Assembly (NCBI GenBank): GCA_013396655.1 | Contig: WBMV01007810.1 | Coordinates: forward strand, 504,098-568,097 | Source: Campylorhamphus procurvoides | Taxonomy: Eukaryota > Chordata > Aves > Passeriformes > Dendrocolaptidae | DNA: 64,000 bases | Reading direction: 5' to 3' | Part shown: positions 11,801 to 24,409 of the stretch, in pieces | Numbering within the stretch: the stretch's first letter is position 1 | Layout of the letters: each line of letters starts with the position of its first letter | Program-made: the position numbers and the translations under genes | Notes under the pieces: model-generated | The model's input: only the letters and a program-made list of their open reading frames with translations | What the model was told of the DNA's origin: nothing | Database searches by the model: none

Positions 11801-14800
11801 TCTGACTGCAAGGTAGGGACAGACCTTTGCAGATTCTTGTCTTTTGGAGTATTAGTGATGTTATTTCACAAATCCAGGTTATAATTTTCTGAGTTACTAA
11901 GTGTAGAGACTGTCAGAAAATACACAGTTGTATTCTTCAGCCATGCTCTTTTGTTGTGTTGGTAATACATGCAGCCATTTGAGTGCAAACACCTGACCTT
12001 TCCTTCCCATCAGTCTGTGCAATGGGATTTATTCCAGAATGCTTGGATTTTCATGGGTGCTCCCTCCACAAAAGTGAGCAGCTGATCAATCATCCCAGCA
12101 AGCACGAAGGAAGGCTGACCAGCCTGAAATGTGCATCCAACATCAGCTGCTGCAGATCTGCATTGTGGAAAAGCTGCCACACATCTAGTGTCTATAAGCT
12201 CATAGTTCCTGCTTGCAATACATGTGGAACAGGCAGGTTGCTTTGTGGCACAGTACAAAATGCCAGCTTCCTTCTTTTGCCACGCTACCAGGGAAATTGC
12301 CCACTGAATTTGCTGATATGGATTTCACAGTATTGCATGCATAGGAAATTCCTAATCTCTACCAGTATGTTTGGATGTACTTTCAGTGGACAGTGACAAG
12401 AACGGGCATAACATGAAAGTGATGATAGTCATAATCTTAACACAAACTGGGGGAGGCATGTGGAAAACAATGTGCAAAAGGCATTAATATCTATTAAGTT
12501 TATACCAAAGCCTGTAGGAGAGTCACTCCTCTTTACTGTGGAGGGCTAGGCCAGAGTCCTGGTCCCAGCATGAGACCCCATATTTCTGGGATGCTGTGGG
12601 CTGAGTCCTCCTATGTCAGAGAGAGCAGTTCTCATTTTAAAGTCGAAAGGGACTGCAATCTTGCAAACTACCTTCTACCTCCAGGCTCTGATGCTCTGAA
12701 GATTTGGCTGAATTTCTGGCAAGAGACAATCTGTTGCAGTACTAGCTTGTAAGGCATTCAAAGAAACAGAAAGGCCTTAAAAGTAATCTTGGTTCTGCTC
12801 TTGTTTCTTTAAGGGCTTGCTTGCCAGTATGGAAAGAGACTTTCTCCATACTATCTTCCAAGGTGGCCTCCCAGGAAGGGATGGTTCAGTCCTGCAGTAC
12901 AGAATCCCTGCACAAAGAATTCATGTCGTAGTCCTGAAAGATGGGGATTTGCTCCTTCAGTCTTGTGAGGGACTGACACATCGCTTCCTGAGGTGATTTT
13001 TGCCCAGTGAACCACTTGCCTTCACCTAAAAATGGAGTTGAAGGTTAGAGGGGATGTAAATAATCACCTTAGAGTCTCTTCCATTGTACTAGTCCAGAGC
13101 AGAAGTCCTTCTATCCCAGCATTCATTCTCTCTCTGGTCACACTGCTGAGCTGATACCATTTGGTAGCTGCAGGCCTGCAACTGATCAAAAAGAGAAACT
13201 CTATCCTGTACTTGGACAGTTAATATAAGAGGGAACAGGGCCCTGACAAGTCATCTTGCTCAGAGGTTTGAAGTCCTTTTTTTTCACATTATCTAAGAAT
13301 CCACCCAAAACACAGACAGCTTCTTCAACAATCAAACACAGCGTATTGTTGACTGGGCTGCTGGAGCAGTGTCTGTCTCATGTTTATAATGAGTCAAAGA
13401 CAAAAATATTTGTCTAGACCATATTGAACAAGTTTCTTTTTTCAAGATGATTGTGGTTCCCAGAATACCCATTACATGAAAAATATCAACATATCTTCAG
13501 CTCAGTTTCACCACACAAATTTTCCACAGCTTAATTTACCACCTTTTATGTCTGTCAGAGGTGTGAGAAATCTGGAAAACCCCAGACTACCCCAGAGCAC
13601 TCCTTTCAACTGACACTGATAGGGGCTTACCCTACCTAACAGTAACAGTGAATGTAAATATATTTTTGAGGTTCCTTGAAAAGTCTGTCCATTTGAGTCT
13701 AACAGACAAGTATTTTTTTTCTACAACCATTCTTTTAGTGGGATGAAACTGAAGACACAAGAAGCCAACAAGAATGACTGCCATGCTACTGTGATGTTCA
13801 CACATCATGAGTTACTGCTGTAGTTCTTCCTCTCTGATAAGGGCTATACAGGGAAAATAATTTGAATACCCGTGACAACTGGGCAGTCTCCCCTTATTTC
13901 ACTTGTTAGTCCTCTAAATCCAGAGCTGTAAATGTCCAGTGCTACCTGTTGTCCTTGTACTCTCACATGTGGCACCAGGATCTGCCAAATTACATGGCAG
14001 ATTGAGGGAGGGTCTTTTCTGATTATCTCTTTCAGAGACAGATTTTCACTAAATCTCCTCTCCAGCGTACTGGATCTGATAATTTTTCAGCAGCCTCATC
14101 TCAGTAGCCTGCCCTTAGCTATTCCTGTTTGACTGGTAGATAAATCTGTTCAGTCTGACACATAACTCTCTAATATAATTCTTCTGCCACTGTCAGCAGG
14201 CAGAGGTAAAACGGAAAACAGAAAGCACCAAGTTAACAATCAATACTTATGCACCATGTAATGTCAGAAGAGAAATGGCTGTGATCTCCTCTCTGCACTG
14301 TACTCCATACTGGTCCATCAAAAATGTGTTAACTATGTTTTAATGGCACATCCCTTCCTTCTCCCTCTCAGCCACTGCCCTCTCATCCCATCAAGAAATG
14401 ATTCCTTCTTCCAGGGCCATTCTGTTACAAACTATTACCATGCAGGAAGCACGGCCAAAATAGCAGTGCTCCTTTTTAATCTCTTTGGAAGAGTGCAGTG
14501 CTGATTGCAGAGATGTTTAGTCTTCACAGGTGAAACCTTTGTGCAAACGCGTTTGAAGGTTTCTCTCAAGATGATTAGATTTTAACCTTCCTCTGCCCTT
14601 GGTGTTCCGTAACTTGGGCAAGAGTGCAAAATGTATTTTGTTTAGTCTTTTTATGTTTTTTACATATAGTGCCAGGGACCATCTTGGTTGATGCCCAGCC
14701 ATGAAACAAAATGAATGTTCCCAGTGATGATGACTGTGCTCCCATGTGCTGTACCAGCATTGCCATGTGTTCTTCACTCCCACTTGTTGCAAAACGTATA

Positions 14801-15479
14801 TGTAAAAATGTCCTTAAGCAAGGATATTCTTTGATGTTTGATCTTTGTATAATTTCAAGCCTAACCAACAAGAAGGAAGATTTAATCCGTGAAGCAGCAG
14901 CTAACACGCAAGCTCTGAGTGATGTCAATGTGTTAGAAAAAAACCAAATTACTTGTTACTAGAATTGCCTTGTTAAAGTTTAGGGCTTGACATGCTTCAA
15001 TGATCTCAGACTTAGGAAGAGGTTAACAAGCTTGGGAAAAAAAGATGCCCACTGATACTGGACATAAAGAATGCAGGATTTATGGGCCATTTACACTGGG
15101 ACACTGACACAAGAAACTCACCAATGCAGAAGAGAAAGGCTGGGCATTTGGACTAATCAGCATGAGAAGTGAGAGCATCATTAACCAAGTATATTAATTA
15201 ACAAGAGACCTACATAACTTGTAGCCAATGAACACAGATTTCTTTGTTTGCTGAAATGTATAAACAGTAAAAAGTTTTGATAGTCGGTGTGCTTGATTTG
15301 TGGAATGTCACTGAGCACCCAGGCTTTGAGTGAGTATGAAATAGAACACACATGTCGCCCTCGAGTGCGCAATTAGTGACTTATTGCACACCGGGTAAGA
15401 AATCTGATTTTTGTGGGCAGCACCACAAAGCACTGAGCCTGTGTCCTCCCCACTGCTTGATGAGGGAAGAAAGGGCCGT
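5815..15479. other. No gene recognised; intergenic sequence upstream of COX17
   Basis: Nearly 10 kb of ordinary composition. The longest frame (11983-12396, +) has no recognisable domain, no flanking splice logic and no family resemblance. No strong repeat was identified by eye. Confidence 0.6.
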
Positions 15480-15571
15480 GTGTGTTTGGGCACAGCTTTG
15501 ACTGCGGGGCCTGGTGTGGAGCTGAACCCCCTCTCGGGAGCGGGGCCAGCTCCGCCCGGGTGCCCACACCA

Positions 15572-15610
15572 TTCCCCCCTTCCCTTCCCCTTTCCTTCCC
15601 TTCCCCCCTT
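15572..15610. repeat. Polypyrimidine mirror repeat in COX17 promoter
   Basis: 39 consecutive pyrimidines with the run pattern T2 C6 T2 C3 T2 C4 T3 C2 T2 C3 T2 C6 T2. The outer 15 bases on each side are perfect mirror images and only the centre is off. Such tracts can form intramolecular triplex (H-DNA) in supercoiled DNA. It lies about 150 bases upstream of the COX17 start codon. Confidence 0.75.
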
Positions 15611-15762
15611 GCCTTCTGTCCCGGAGCCGGTCGCTGAGGGGATCAGCCCGCCGGACTCCATGTCCCAGCAGGCCGCGGGCCGGGAAGGGGCGGGGCGGGC
15701 CGGGCGGCAGGGCGGGCTCCCCGCAGGCCCGGAGTGCCTTCCCGAGGGTTCCCGCAGCCGCG

Positions 15763-15881
15763 ATGTCCACCGTGGCCGCCGCCAGCTGCGACGGGAAGGG
15801 CTCGGGGGAGCCGCGGGAGGACAAGAAGCCGCTGAAGCCCTGCTGTGCCTGCCCCGAGACCAAGAAGGCGAGGGACGCCTG
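15763..15881 (+). CDS. COX17: COX17 coding exon 1
   Basis: Encodes residues 1-39 plus two bases of Cys40, including the copper-site pair Cys27-Cys28. It ends at a gtgagc donor. It sits in a CpG island with GC boxes upstream. Confidence 0.95.
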
Positions 15882-17439
15882 GTGAGCGGCCCAGCCCGGC
15901 CCGGGGCCTGTGGGCAGGGGGGGCTGGGGACACTGCCCGGCCCGCACTCCGGGCATGGAGCATCCAGGAGCGGCAGGAAATCCCCCTAAAAGCGTAGTTG
16001 TTGGTGTCTCATAGCCCCGGGTTAGGGCGGGTGTCAGAGGGCAGCTTTTAGTGGTGCTGTGCAAATGCTCGCCGGGGTTGGCCGGCCCAAACAAGGGCCT
16101 GGCGGGTCGTCATGTTTGTATCGCGCAGCTGGCTGTAAGTGGTGCTCTCTTTGAAATAAAGCAAAATGCTTTGTGTTTTTAGGTCTCGGGGGGCGGCATT
16201 TCTCAGAGAAGTGCAAAGTCTGACAGTGATGTTTATAGCCGCTTTTGTAATTACAGGCTTAGTCACGATCACAGGAGCTGCCGAATAGCGTGAAATGCAC
16301 CTGAGAAATAGAGCTCCTTTGCCTGTGACAGGGAATCTTTAAAGGACTTTAATCTGGTGACCAGGTTGGGTGGGCTTTTTTTACCTCACAGGTGATATAG
16401 ATGGTGTTCAGTAGGTGGCATAATGCCAGTGTTTTTGCTGAAGTTAGGGGTGCATGTGGAGTTACCTGGAAGGGTGAAGGTGAATCCAGGGCCCCTCAGA
16501 AAAGGGTGGTGTAAGGATGCATGTTTCTGGTCAGATGGAGTCGACCTGGGCAACCAGGAGACACGCCCCTGCTCATTGTCATAAAGCCTAAGAAGAAAAC
16601 CAAAGATCAAGAAAATGAGATATTTTAGATATTCACCATTTGGTAGTTTCTTCCTTTGGCAGCAAGAGTAGTATAAGGTGGTAGGTGAGGGCTGATCAGA
16701 CCTGTGACCAGTGCTCTGCCAGTCAGTCAAAAAGAAAGTCTGAACTGCTTTTGTGGTATGCATGATATACCAATGATGGTAGGATCTTACTTGGAGGGAC
16801 AAGAAACATCAAAAGTTACCATATATGGTAAATAAATTTTTAAACAGTAGCTGGACACGGTTTTGTTTTTTTGTTTGTTTGGGGTTTTTTGCTTCAGGTT
16901 CCTAAATGTCAGCTGAAGTTGGACTTAAATATCATTTAGTGGTCAACCTATTCTGTATCATCTCCTACCAGAGAAATTTTGTTGCTTCCGTACTAAATGA
17001 TTCAAAACTGGTTGCTGACAAGCTCAGCATAGTGGATGAAGTGACGTGACAGCCTTGTGTTGTATAACAAATCCCCATCTAGGCTTGCCCAAAATAGACC
17101 TTGGCCTGTTAATAGGAAGTTCTGCTTCACCTAATTATTGAAATTTTAAGTGCACAGCTCCAGATTTGGGTAACTTTTTAAGATAATTTTATCCTTTCCA
17201 AAACAGTGCTACCCTGGACAGGATAGACAAAAAGATCTCAGTAGTCTAATAAGGACTGTTTGATTGTCCCCAACAGCTTGTCAGTTCTGTGGCTTTGACT
17301 AGCAGTAAGTAAACATTTTGTTGCTGAACCTTGGAAATCTTTTTTGTTTTGCAGCATCATTGAGAAGGGGGAAGAAAATTGTGGGCACCTTATTGAAGCT
17401 CACAAAGAGTGTATGAGAGCTCTGGGCTTCAAGATATGA
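15763..17439 (+). CDS. COX17: COX17, cytochrome c oxidase copper chaperone (two coding exons)
   Basis: Coding exons are 15763-15881 and 17355-17439, giving 67 residues (the human protein has 63). COX17 is a small copper chaperone of the mitochondrial intermembrane space that passes Cu(I) to SCO1 and COX11 during cytochrome c oxidase assembly. Seen here: the copper-binding block KPLKPCCAC with Cys27 and Cys28, then the twin CX9C frame (Cys30/Cys40 and Cys49/Cys59) that folds as a disulfide-locked helical hairpin, and the conserved end CMRALGFKI. The intron has donor gtgagc and acceptor ttgcag and splits the Cys40 codon after its second base. The start ATG has G at -3 and lies inside a CpG island. 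The N-terminal 20 residues are lineage-variable, as in other species. A third, non-coding exon follows. Identification is close to certain. Confidence 0.97.
17355..17439 (+). CDS. COX17: COX17 coding exon 2
   Basis: Begins after a pyrimidine-rich ttttgcag acceptor and encodes Cys40 to the C-terminal GFKI followed by TGA. The exon continues 26 bases past the stop to a gtgagt donor at 17466. That is too close to the junction to trigger nonsense-mediated decay under the usual 50-nucleotide rule. Confidence 0.95.
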
Positions 17440-17835
17440 GTGAGATGAGCAGGACTGTGAATGTGGTGAGTACAGTCTTCAAGACCTCTGCTTCTGAAGA
17501 ACCCTGGCACCTCAGCTGGTGCTACTGGAAGGCCCAGAGTACAGAGTGTGATGGCAAAGGTGTCCTCATGAGAGGGAAGGGAGAGTAATCCTCACTGACA
17601 CTAGAGTGAGCACTGCTGTCCTTGTGAGGGTGCTGAAGCCTTTGGCAGTAGAGAATGGTGCTGCCTCTCTTGTCTTCTAATAGATCCAAACCTCAATTTA
17701 GCTTTCTGATGCTGGGGCAGTGTTGGGTTTGGTTTTTGTGGGTTTGTGCTGGGGTTTTTTGTTGATTGCTGAACTGTCCCTCAGTACCCAGTGGAAATCC
17801 ACGTTTTGTGAAGCTGTGTTTCCTCTCTCTTCTAG

Positions 17836-17900
17836 ATGATGTCTGTGGTGTGGCTGTGTTCTGGAAAGCTGCAAAATAAATTATTTCTGCAAGTTACTTC
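17836..17900 (+). other. COX17: COX17 non-coding exon 3 (3' UTR), approximate end
   Basis: A pyrimidine tract ending in tctag (17831-17835) pairs with the gtgagt donor at 17466, and an AATAAA signal follows 40 bases into the exon. The exon end is estimated from the signal. Human COX17 also ends in a separate 3' UTR exon, as far as I recall. Confidence 0.6.
17875..17880 (+). terminator. COX17 polyadenylation signal AATAAA
   Basis: Canonical hexamer inside the 3' UTR exon, followed by a T-rich stretch. A second AATAAA at 18026-18031 could be used instead. Confidence 0.6.
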
Positions 17901-18025
17901 AGAGAACAAATATAAACAAAGAATATATTTATAAAGAGTCTCTAATGATAGATCATGCCTCACGTCTGTAGCTTTTCCACTGTTAACTCTTGACCTCTGC
18001 TTTAGAAAATTTATATTTTCCTCTT

Positions 18026-18031
18026 AATAAA
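18026..18031 (+). terminator. Possible distal COX17 polyadenylation signal
   Basis: A second canonical AATAAA about 150 bases beyond the first, followed by a GT-containing segment. It would lengthen the 3' UTR. Usage cannot be judged from sequence. Confidence 0.35.
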
Positions 18032-21000
18032 AGTCTGAAAATGACCAGTGTTCCTGACTTCTGTTTCTTTTAAAGTAAAGAAATGACAGTGCCCTCCTTA
18101 TTGAAAACTGTGCTGCAGGAACTGAGAGAATGAGAAAAGCCTGCTTGATGATGGCCATGAGACCATTGATTCCTGTGGTGTTGTGGTTAAACAGAGAAGG
18201 CTTTGGTGGGTTTTCCCACTGATGCAAATTGTGAAATCGTGCTAGTAACACTGCCCTCCTATTGCTTTCAGCAAAGTCATGCTGAAGCTTATAGTGCACT
18301 TAGTGAGAGTAGTTGTAACTATGTTTGTACAAAGGTGACCACAGCCTTAAGAAATGAACTTTCCTTACCGTCAAAACCGTATTTGTTTTCACCTGTTAGA
18401 ACTCTTCCAATGTTTTTTGAATGGCTTTACCTGAGGATTCAATCTTCACTTTTATAATGAAAAATTAAGTACTTCGCATATCAAACTGACTTGAGCCAGA
18501 GGATCACTCCCTTTCACTGCAAGTGACTTGTGTGCATAGGTCACTTGCCTAAAGGCAAAGCCTTTTTCCTTATGCCGTTTTTCTTGCATTGATGTGCTAG
18601 GCACACATGGGCTTTTGTTTTCTAGCATCTTTTTTTTCACCTGTATGGCATGACAGTGGGAGGGTGGTTGTGGTCTTTCACTCCTTCTTACAATCTAGAG
18701 AATAAAAAGGTGCAGTTGGTAGCTTGTTACACATGTGGGAATTTCTTTTGCTTCGTTATTGTGTAATTGTGCTACCCTGTGTAATTGTGCTACCCTACCA
18801 TTGTTGTTCTTCCTGTAATGAGGTGACTGCTGAAGGCAGTATCACTAATTACTTCCTCTCCTGATAGATTTTCTCTTCAGAAACTGAAGATAAAAGTTCT
18901 GTACTTTGTCTTGATTCTTCACATGGCTAAGATCCTGCTGGAGGGGTGGGTGCAGTCATGATTGTTTCTATGCTAGCAGTGCCCTGCATATCCTGAGCTA
19001 GCAGTGAACAGGTTGTGAGCATTTAGTGTGTGGTGCTTGGTGCTGCCTCTGCTGAGACTCACAAGTTGTGTGAGGAGAGTTTAGACTCACCTCTGGGAAT
19101 GTTTTGGGGGCGGGGGGTCCTGTCCTGAGGCAAGAGTCGTGCCCATGTTGGGAAGGGAAAGAGGTGTAGCTCTGGCAGAAAGCATTCAAAGCTGCCTGCA
19201 GCACTGTAGCTGTCTGAGGAGCAGGACCAGGTGCTCCTCTTGGTATTTATTGTTGTCTTGCGGTAGAAACTTGAATAAGGTCATTTATTGTTGAACCATT
19301 GCATGACAGAGCTTGAACGGAAGCGAATGTTAAAAGATGGACGAGCACCAGCTTTGTAGTGGCATGTCCGATCTGGGTAAACTCTGGAAATGGTGCCACG
19401 GAATAGAGCGGGGCAGTGGTCAAGTGAGAATGGGAGTGCTGTTTTTATCAAGTCAAGCAAAGAAGAAAATGGTCCTCTGCACCATTTTACACAACTTCTA
19501 TAAACATAAGAAATGGGGTGTCTGGGCCTTCGTGAGAGTAAAAGCTTGGTAGGTATTTTAGAAAGTTTTTGGAAGGAAAATGATGAGTGGGGACACCAAT
19601 GTACCTGTGTGCAGCAAATCCAGAAAGGATACTGTGCAACTCTATATTTAAAGCAGCAATGGAAAAACCTTGAAGTCAAACCACATTTCTTGCTGAGTAT
19701 CTTCATTTCTTCCTACAGTATTCCTGTTGAGTGGATTCGGGGCTTGATTTGGGGAGTTACTGTGTTACTACTTACCAATAGTGCTGGTGACAATCACTGC
19801 CCTGCACGGGGTGTTTGGTGTACCTGTGACAGTGTGAAACATGGCACTAGCAGGAAACTTGACTGAACTCTATAGCAGTACAACTAGATACAGTACATTC
19901 CATCTTTCAACTTTTGTGACTCACTGAGAGCTTGTCTGGAGCAGGCTTGAGACCTTTCCCAGTAGCCATGAATGGAATGTGTATATTTTGGAGCTACAGC
20001 ATTTATTAGTAAGTAACAGTTCAGCAGAGTAATGCCAGCAAGCACTATATAACTAACAAAAAAGGAGATGTCTGATTATGCTCTTTCTGATTTTAAGGCA
20101 CCAAGGTTTTAGCATCCTCAACACAGGTGAATGAACTAGTTTTCAGCTTATGGAATCAGCAGTGAATCTGCAGACTTCCTGAGGGTGGGCAAAATAGCCA
20201 GTCATTCAGCTGCTGTGAGATTTGGGACTGATAATCTGTGTGTTGTGTGGTTCTCAAGGACAGAGGATTTATTTGCCAAACATAGTGCAAGCTGTACCTG
20301 GATTGCATTATCGCTTGCAGCTAAATACTAAGTGCTACTGGTTGAATTAATTATAGGTAGGGAAATCAGTGAGTACCTGTTTACACAGTGCCCATTTCAG
20401 TGCTGAAAACTTGACATATCTACTTTTCTTCCTCACAAACCCATTTTATTGTAATGTTTATGTATTTTCTTTCAGGGAAGGGTCTTAATGCTGCTCAGGT
20501 GTTTTCTATGCACCTGCTCTCTTGATTCCAAACTGTTTTGAACTTTGGTGTCTCCCTTTTAATGCTTTTCCCTTGAATCAGTATTGGCTTTTGAACAGTC
20601 CTCTTGGATTAAGCAGCATCCCTGGATGGAAGGCATGTATTCTAATTCAAAGCAAGGCATGAAAATAAAAATTTCTCTTTGGCAATAAGATATTTTTTAA
20701 CTCTTGCTGTGTGGAAAACTCGAAGCGCTGTGAAGATGAACTCTATGACCATGGTACTGTCAAAGGAGAAAGGAAGATTGGAGCCTTGGAGGCTCAATCA
20801 CCTTACAAATTTTCCTTTTAAAAAGCTGGGTCTGGAAACAGCCACATTAATCTCTAGTGTGTGCTCACCTTTGAAAAGGCTCTATCATTCTCTCTACAAT
20901 GTCCCACTGAGACCCAGCAGAAAAGCTGTATAGTTTCTGAAGAGAGCTTTGTGCTGTTACTGCATGTTGGTGGAAGGCTTCCTGTTTGTCTTCCACAGGG

Positions 21001-23918
21001 AAATCACAATGGGTTATCCTCACCTGCAGTGCTGGCCCCGGCATCACTGCAACACCACTGCTTGTGTCCTGGAAGATGCCAGAGGAAGGACCTTCTTTGT
21101 TCTAATTGTTGCCTAAAATTGAGGAAAGAAACTTCTAAGACAATCTTAGTATAGATAAAGTAGAGAGCAGTTACGAAATGAAAGCTTTCAGGTGCACGGA
21201 GCATATAGGTGCACACACAGTATAGGGTTCTTACAAAATTATAACACTACTTAACTCTCATATCTAATGGGCACATCCAACCTGAAAACCTTTTACCGCT
21301 GGTACCACCCTTACAACTGCCCCACTGGAGCACCTCCAAGGGTTCAGGGTCTTCTGTCTTTTTTTGGCTGCAATATGTCTTGTTATTCCAGTCCAGGTTC
21401 ATGTGTCCCAAACAAGATGTCCTTGCTGCAATGTTGTCTGTTGGAAAGACCTTTGAACAGAAATTCAAGAATGTGGCACAAACAGTGAGAAACTGTTAGA
21501 AATTGTTAGTTGCTACCTCAAGTGTGAGAAACTCTACAGGCATATAAAAATCTACAAATATAAAAAAATCCTAAGGTATAATGAATTATTGACATTGTGT
21601 TCCAGAGTATTTTCCAGCTAAGGAATTTACCTAAATTAAATTAATAACTTCTTTTTTCCAGTTCCTTTGATGCTGCTGCAGAAGTTTTTTGGTAGTACAG
21701 AAAGGTAGGAGGAATTGCAGTGGTGTTTCTGAGAATGCTTCCTCTAATATAGTTCTACATTTCTACTCATAGCAGTTCAGTTTTGTCTCATGCATCTTAC
21801 GTAAAGTATCTTTCCCCTAAGTGTTCCCAATCTTGATATCCCAAATCCTCATTATATCAAATATCAGCTTATCTTGGAGAATGGGCCCCTTATAATAGAT
21901 TTTTTTGCAGAGCCCTAAAGATAGGCAAGTTGTTATTGTGGTCATCTAGTGAGTATGTGGCAATGGTATGAAAAACAGAACCTGGATCCCAAGATTTTTA
22001 TTGTAGTGCTTTGGCTATAAGATCATCCTTCCCTCTTTGCAGAAAAGGTCAAGAGCCAAAAAGTTCTTAGTTTCCCCATAACTCTTGGAGATGTGCCTTG
22101 TTCTTCTTCAGTCAGTAGGATTTTCTTCACTAAATTAGGCGGCCACTGGAGACAAAGTTCTCTGTTTCTCTTCACCCTTAACAGAAAGCATCTTTCTGAG
22201 TTGATCATACTCACCCCATGCAAAGTTTAAGTTGTCTTATTTCCTTTCCACATGGCAACTTGTCAAGATGGTACAGCTCTTAGCTGCCATACAGCTCTGT
22301 ACTGCACAGGGCCTAATCATTGCAGGCATAAGACTGTACTCCAAGGCCATGATGAGATCTTTAAGGTTGCCATAAAGCATTGCTTCATCCTTGCCCAGGA
22401 GACAGTGTTATTCCAGAGACTATTAGTAGAAGAGGCGATTAGTGTGTCTTTAAGTGAATGGTGCCAATGGGAATGGTATGTTAGGCAGGGCAGCTGCAAG
22501 CTTGGCCTGAAACACGACCACCCTGGAAACCCTATCTCTACTCCACTGACCCATGCAGGCTGACCTCATACTGTGCTGAGTGACCACGTGGGTTGCGTCA
22601 ATGCCTGAAATGTAACTGCTTCCTGGCAGCAGAGCAGATCCTGCCTGTGTGACTGACAACGTGTTACCTGAAGCAGGGGAGAAATTGCATTTATGCATCT
22701 TTTCTGTAGCTGGCTGTGGAGGGCTGAAGGCTCCCTCTCATGCCAGTGTTCTGGGTTACCTAAGCTGAAAGTGTTTGCTTTCCTCTTTGTGCCTAATGAA
22801 GGTCTGGGGTGGAGGGGTTCCAGATAGCTATTGAAAAAATGGAAATGTGGGATGTTGTTTCCCAAGGATGCTTCCCAACAGAGCCTGTTATCTCTGGGGT
22901 ACCAGCATCCTCCTTCAACTAGGATTTCCCAAAAAAACCCCCATGCTTCTGGGTGTTACACTCACTAAGCTTTTGGCAGGATTGTCTCCTCTTCACAACA
23001 GATTAGACTGAATGCCAGAAGCTCTGTTAGTTTTATCCCTTGCAATCACAATTGTCTGGCTGTGCAGTGCTTTACCTCATGCCCCTTGATCTAAAACACT
23101 GTGCTATGGGGCCTGGAAAGCATTAACTGAGAGCCAGCCTCTCTTCTTTTGCTAAGTCTCTGCCACAGTGGGAGAAGGGGGTGACCTTTTTTCCTTTTTA
23201 GTGTTGGGTGAAAGTCACTCTCTTGCAGGAGCACAGAGTGCTGGAGAGCCCCATGTGTGGCTGGAGCTCACTGCGATAGGCTGGTTGTTTTCCCTTCTGC
23301 TTTTCCCTCGTGGTGCTGTGCTGGGCTTATCTGGACGTCTGAGTTATGTTAAGTAGCGGGTGCATGCTTGCTCTCTGTCCTCCTCTCTGCTTTTGCTCCT
23401 TGGATTTCAATTCCAAACATGGTTATCCATTTGGGGTCGCTCTCCATTCCACTGCCAAGAGATACACATTCCACACTCAACACCAGCTCCCTCTGCTGCT
23501 CTCTCACAGTTGCTAGTCCATTTGCTGAAGCACAGGCGAGACAGGCAGTGCAACGAGATCTCTGTCCTGTCTGTGAGTTTTCCAGCTAATGGCCTCTACT
23601 CTTTTCTTGACTGAGCTCTTCTGGCCTCACATTTGCCAGCTTCTTTTCTCACTGTTGTGGCAAAGAAGGGGGCCAGCTGACAGTTTGTGAGCCACGAAGA
23701 GGAGAAGCGAGCCCTTTTGGAATTTTTCGGGTGCAAAAATCATTTGGCAGCACTTTAACATGTTGCTCTGAAGCACTGCTGTGGGACCAGACGGTGCTCA
23801 AGAGGAGGAGGAGAAACAGCTACCCAGCAGCTCTGGTTTCAGACCTCTGCAGCACCCTTTGTGTATGACAATTCATTTTGAGCGCAGGACGGCTGGGGAG
23901 GGTGGGGAGTGGGGAAGG
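18032..23918. other. COX17-POPDC2 intergenic region and POPDC2 5' flank
   Basis: No coding exon recognised. The last few hundred bases presumably contain the POPDC2 promoter and 5' UTR, but no CpG island or clear TATA box marks the start site. Confidence 0.55.
18761..18796. repeat. 18-base tandem duplication
   Basis: GTGTAATTGTGCTACCCT occurs twice in a row with no mismatch. Confidence 0.95.
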
Positions 23919-24409
23919 ATGAGCGCAAGCAGCCTCTCTTGGGACCAGGCTGTTCTCCAGCCTCCAGTGTGTGATGCCTGGAAGGAGATTATGGAGGAAG
24001 CAGCCTACCAGCTGGCCAGCTGCATCGTCCTCCTGGGTTACATGGGGGGAAGTGGCATCTTTGGGTCCTTCTATATCTTTGGCCTCCTGGCCCCAGGCTA
24101 CTTCTGCTATGCTCTGTGGGGCTGGCTGAGCGCTTGTGGGCTGGATATCTTCGTCTGGAACATGCTGCTCGTCCTCGTCTGCTTGCTTCAGCTGGCTCAC
24201 CTGGCTTACCGGCTCCGCAGAAACATCATCCCAGAAGAGTTTGACCTCCTCTACAAGACCATGTACCTGCCCTTGCAGGTGCCCCTGGAAGTCTACAAAG
24301 AAATCGTGAAGTGCTGTGAAGAGCATGTCCAGTCGCTAGGCAGAGACCAGAATTACGCGGTGGAGGGCAAGACGCCCATTGATCGCCTCTCATTGCTGCT
24401 GTCTGGCAG
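23919..24409 (+). CDS. POPDC2: POPDC2 coding exon 1
   Basis: Encodes residues 1-163 plus two bases of Arg164: the extracellular N-terminus, three membrane segments and the first part of the Popeye domain, ending LSLLLSG. The donor is gtaaag. No N-X-S/T site is present before the first membrane segment, whereas I recall one near the human N-terminus. Confidence 0.95.

Larger units (their letters stand above)
15480..15960 (+). promoter_or_regulatory. CpG-island promoter of COX17
   Basis: GC- and CpG-rich stretch that begins upstream of the COX17 start codon and continues into intron 1, as expected for a housekeeping gene. A GC box of SP1 type (GGGGCGGGGC) is at 15687-15696, with further GGGCGG cores beside it. 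No TATA box is evident. A 39-base polypyrimidine mirror repeat lies at 15572-15610. Confidence 0.8.

Noticed and set aside
11983..12396. 137-residue + strand frame
   Set aside because: It is Cys/Ser-rich with no recognisable domain and no neighbouring exons. Consistent with chance.
15381..16094. 237-residue minus-strand frame over the COX17 promoter
   Set aside because: It is antisense to COX17 exon 1 in GC-rich DNA, with no recognisable domain.
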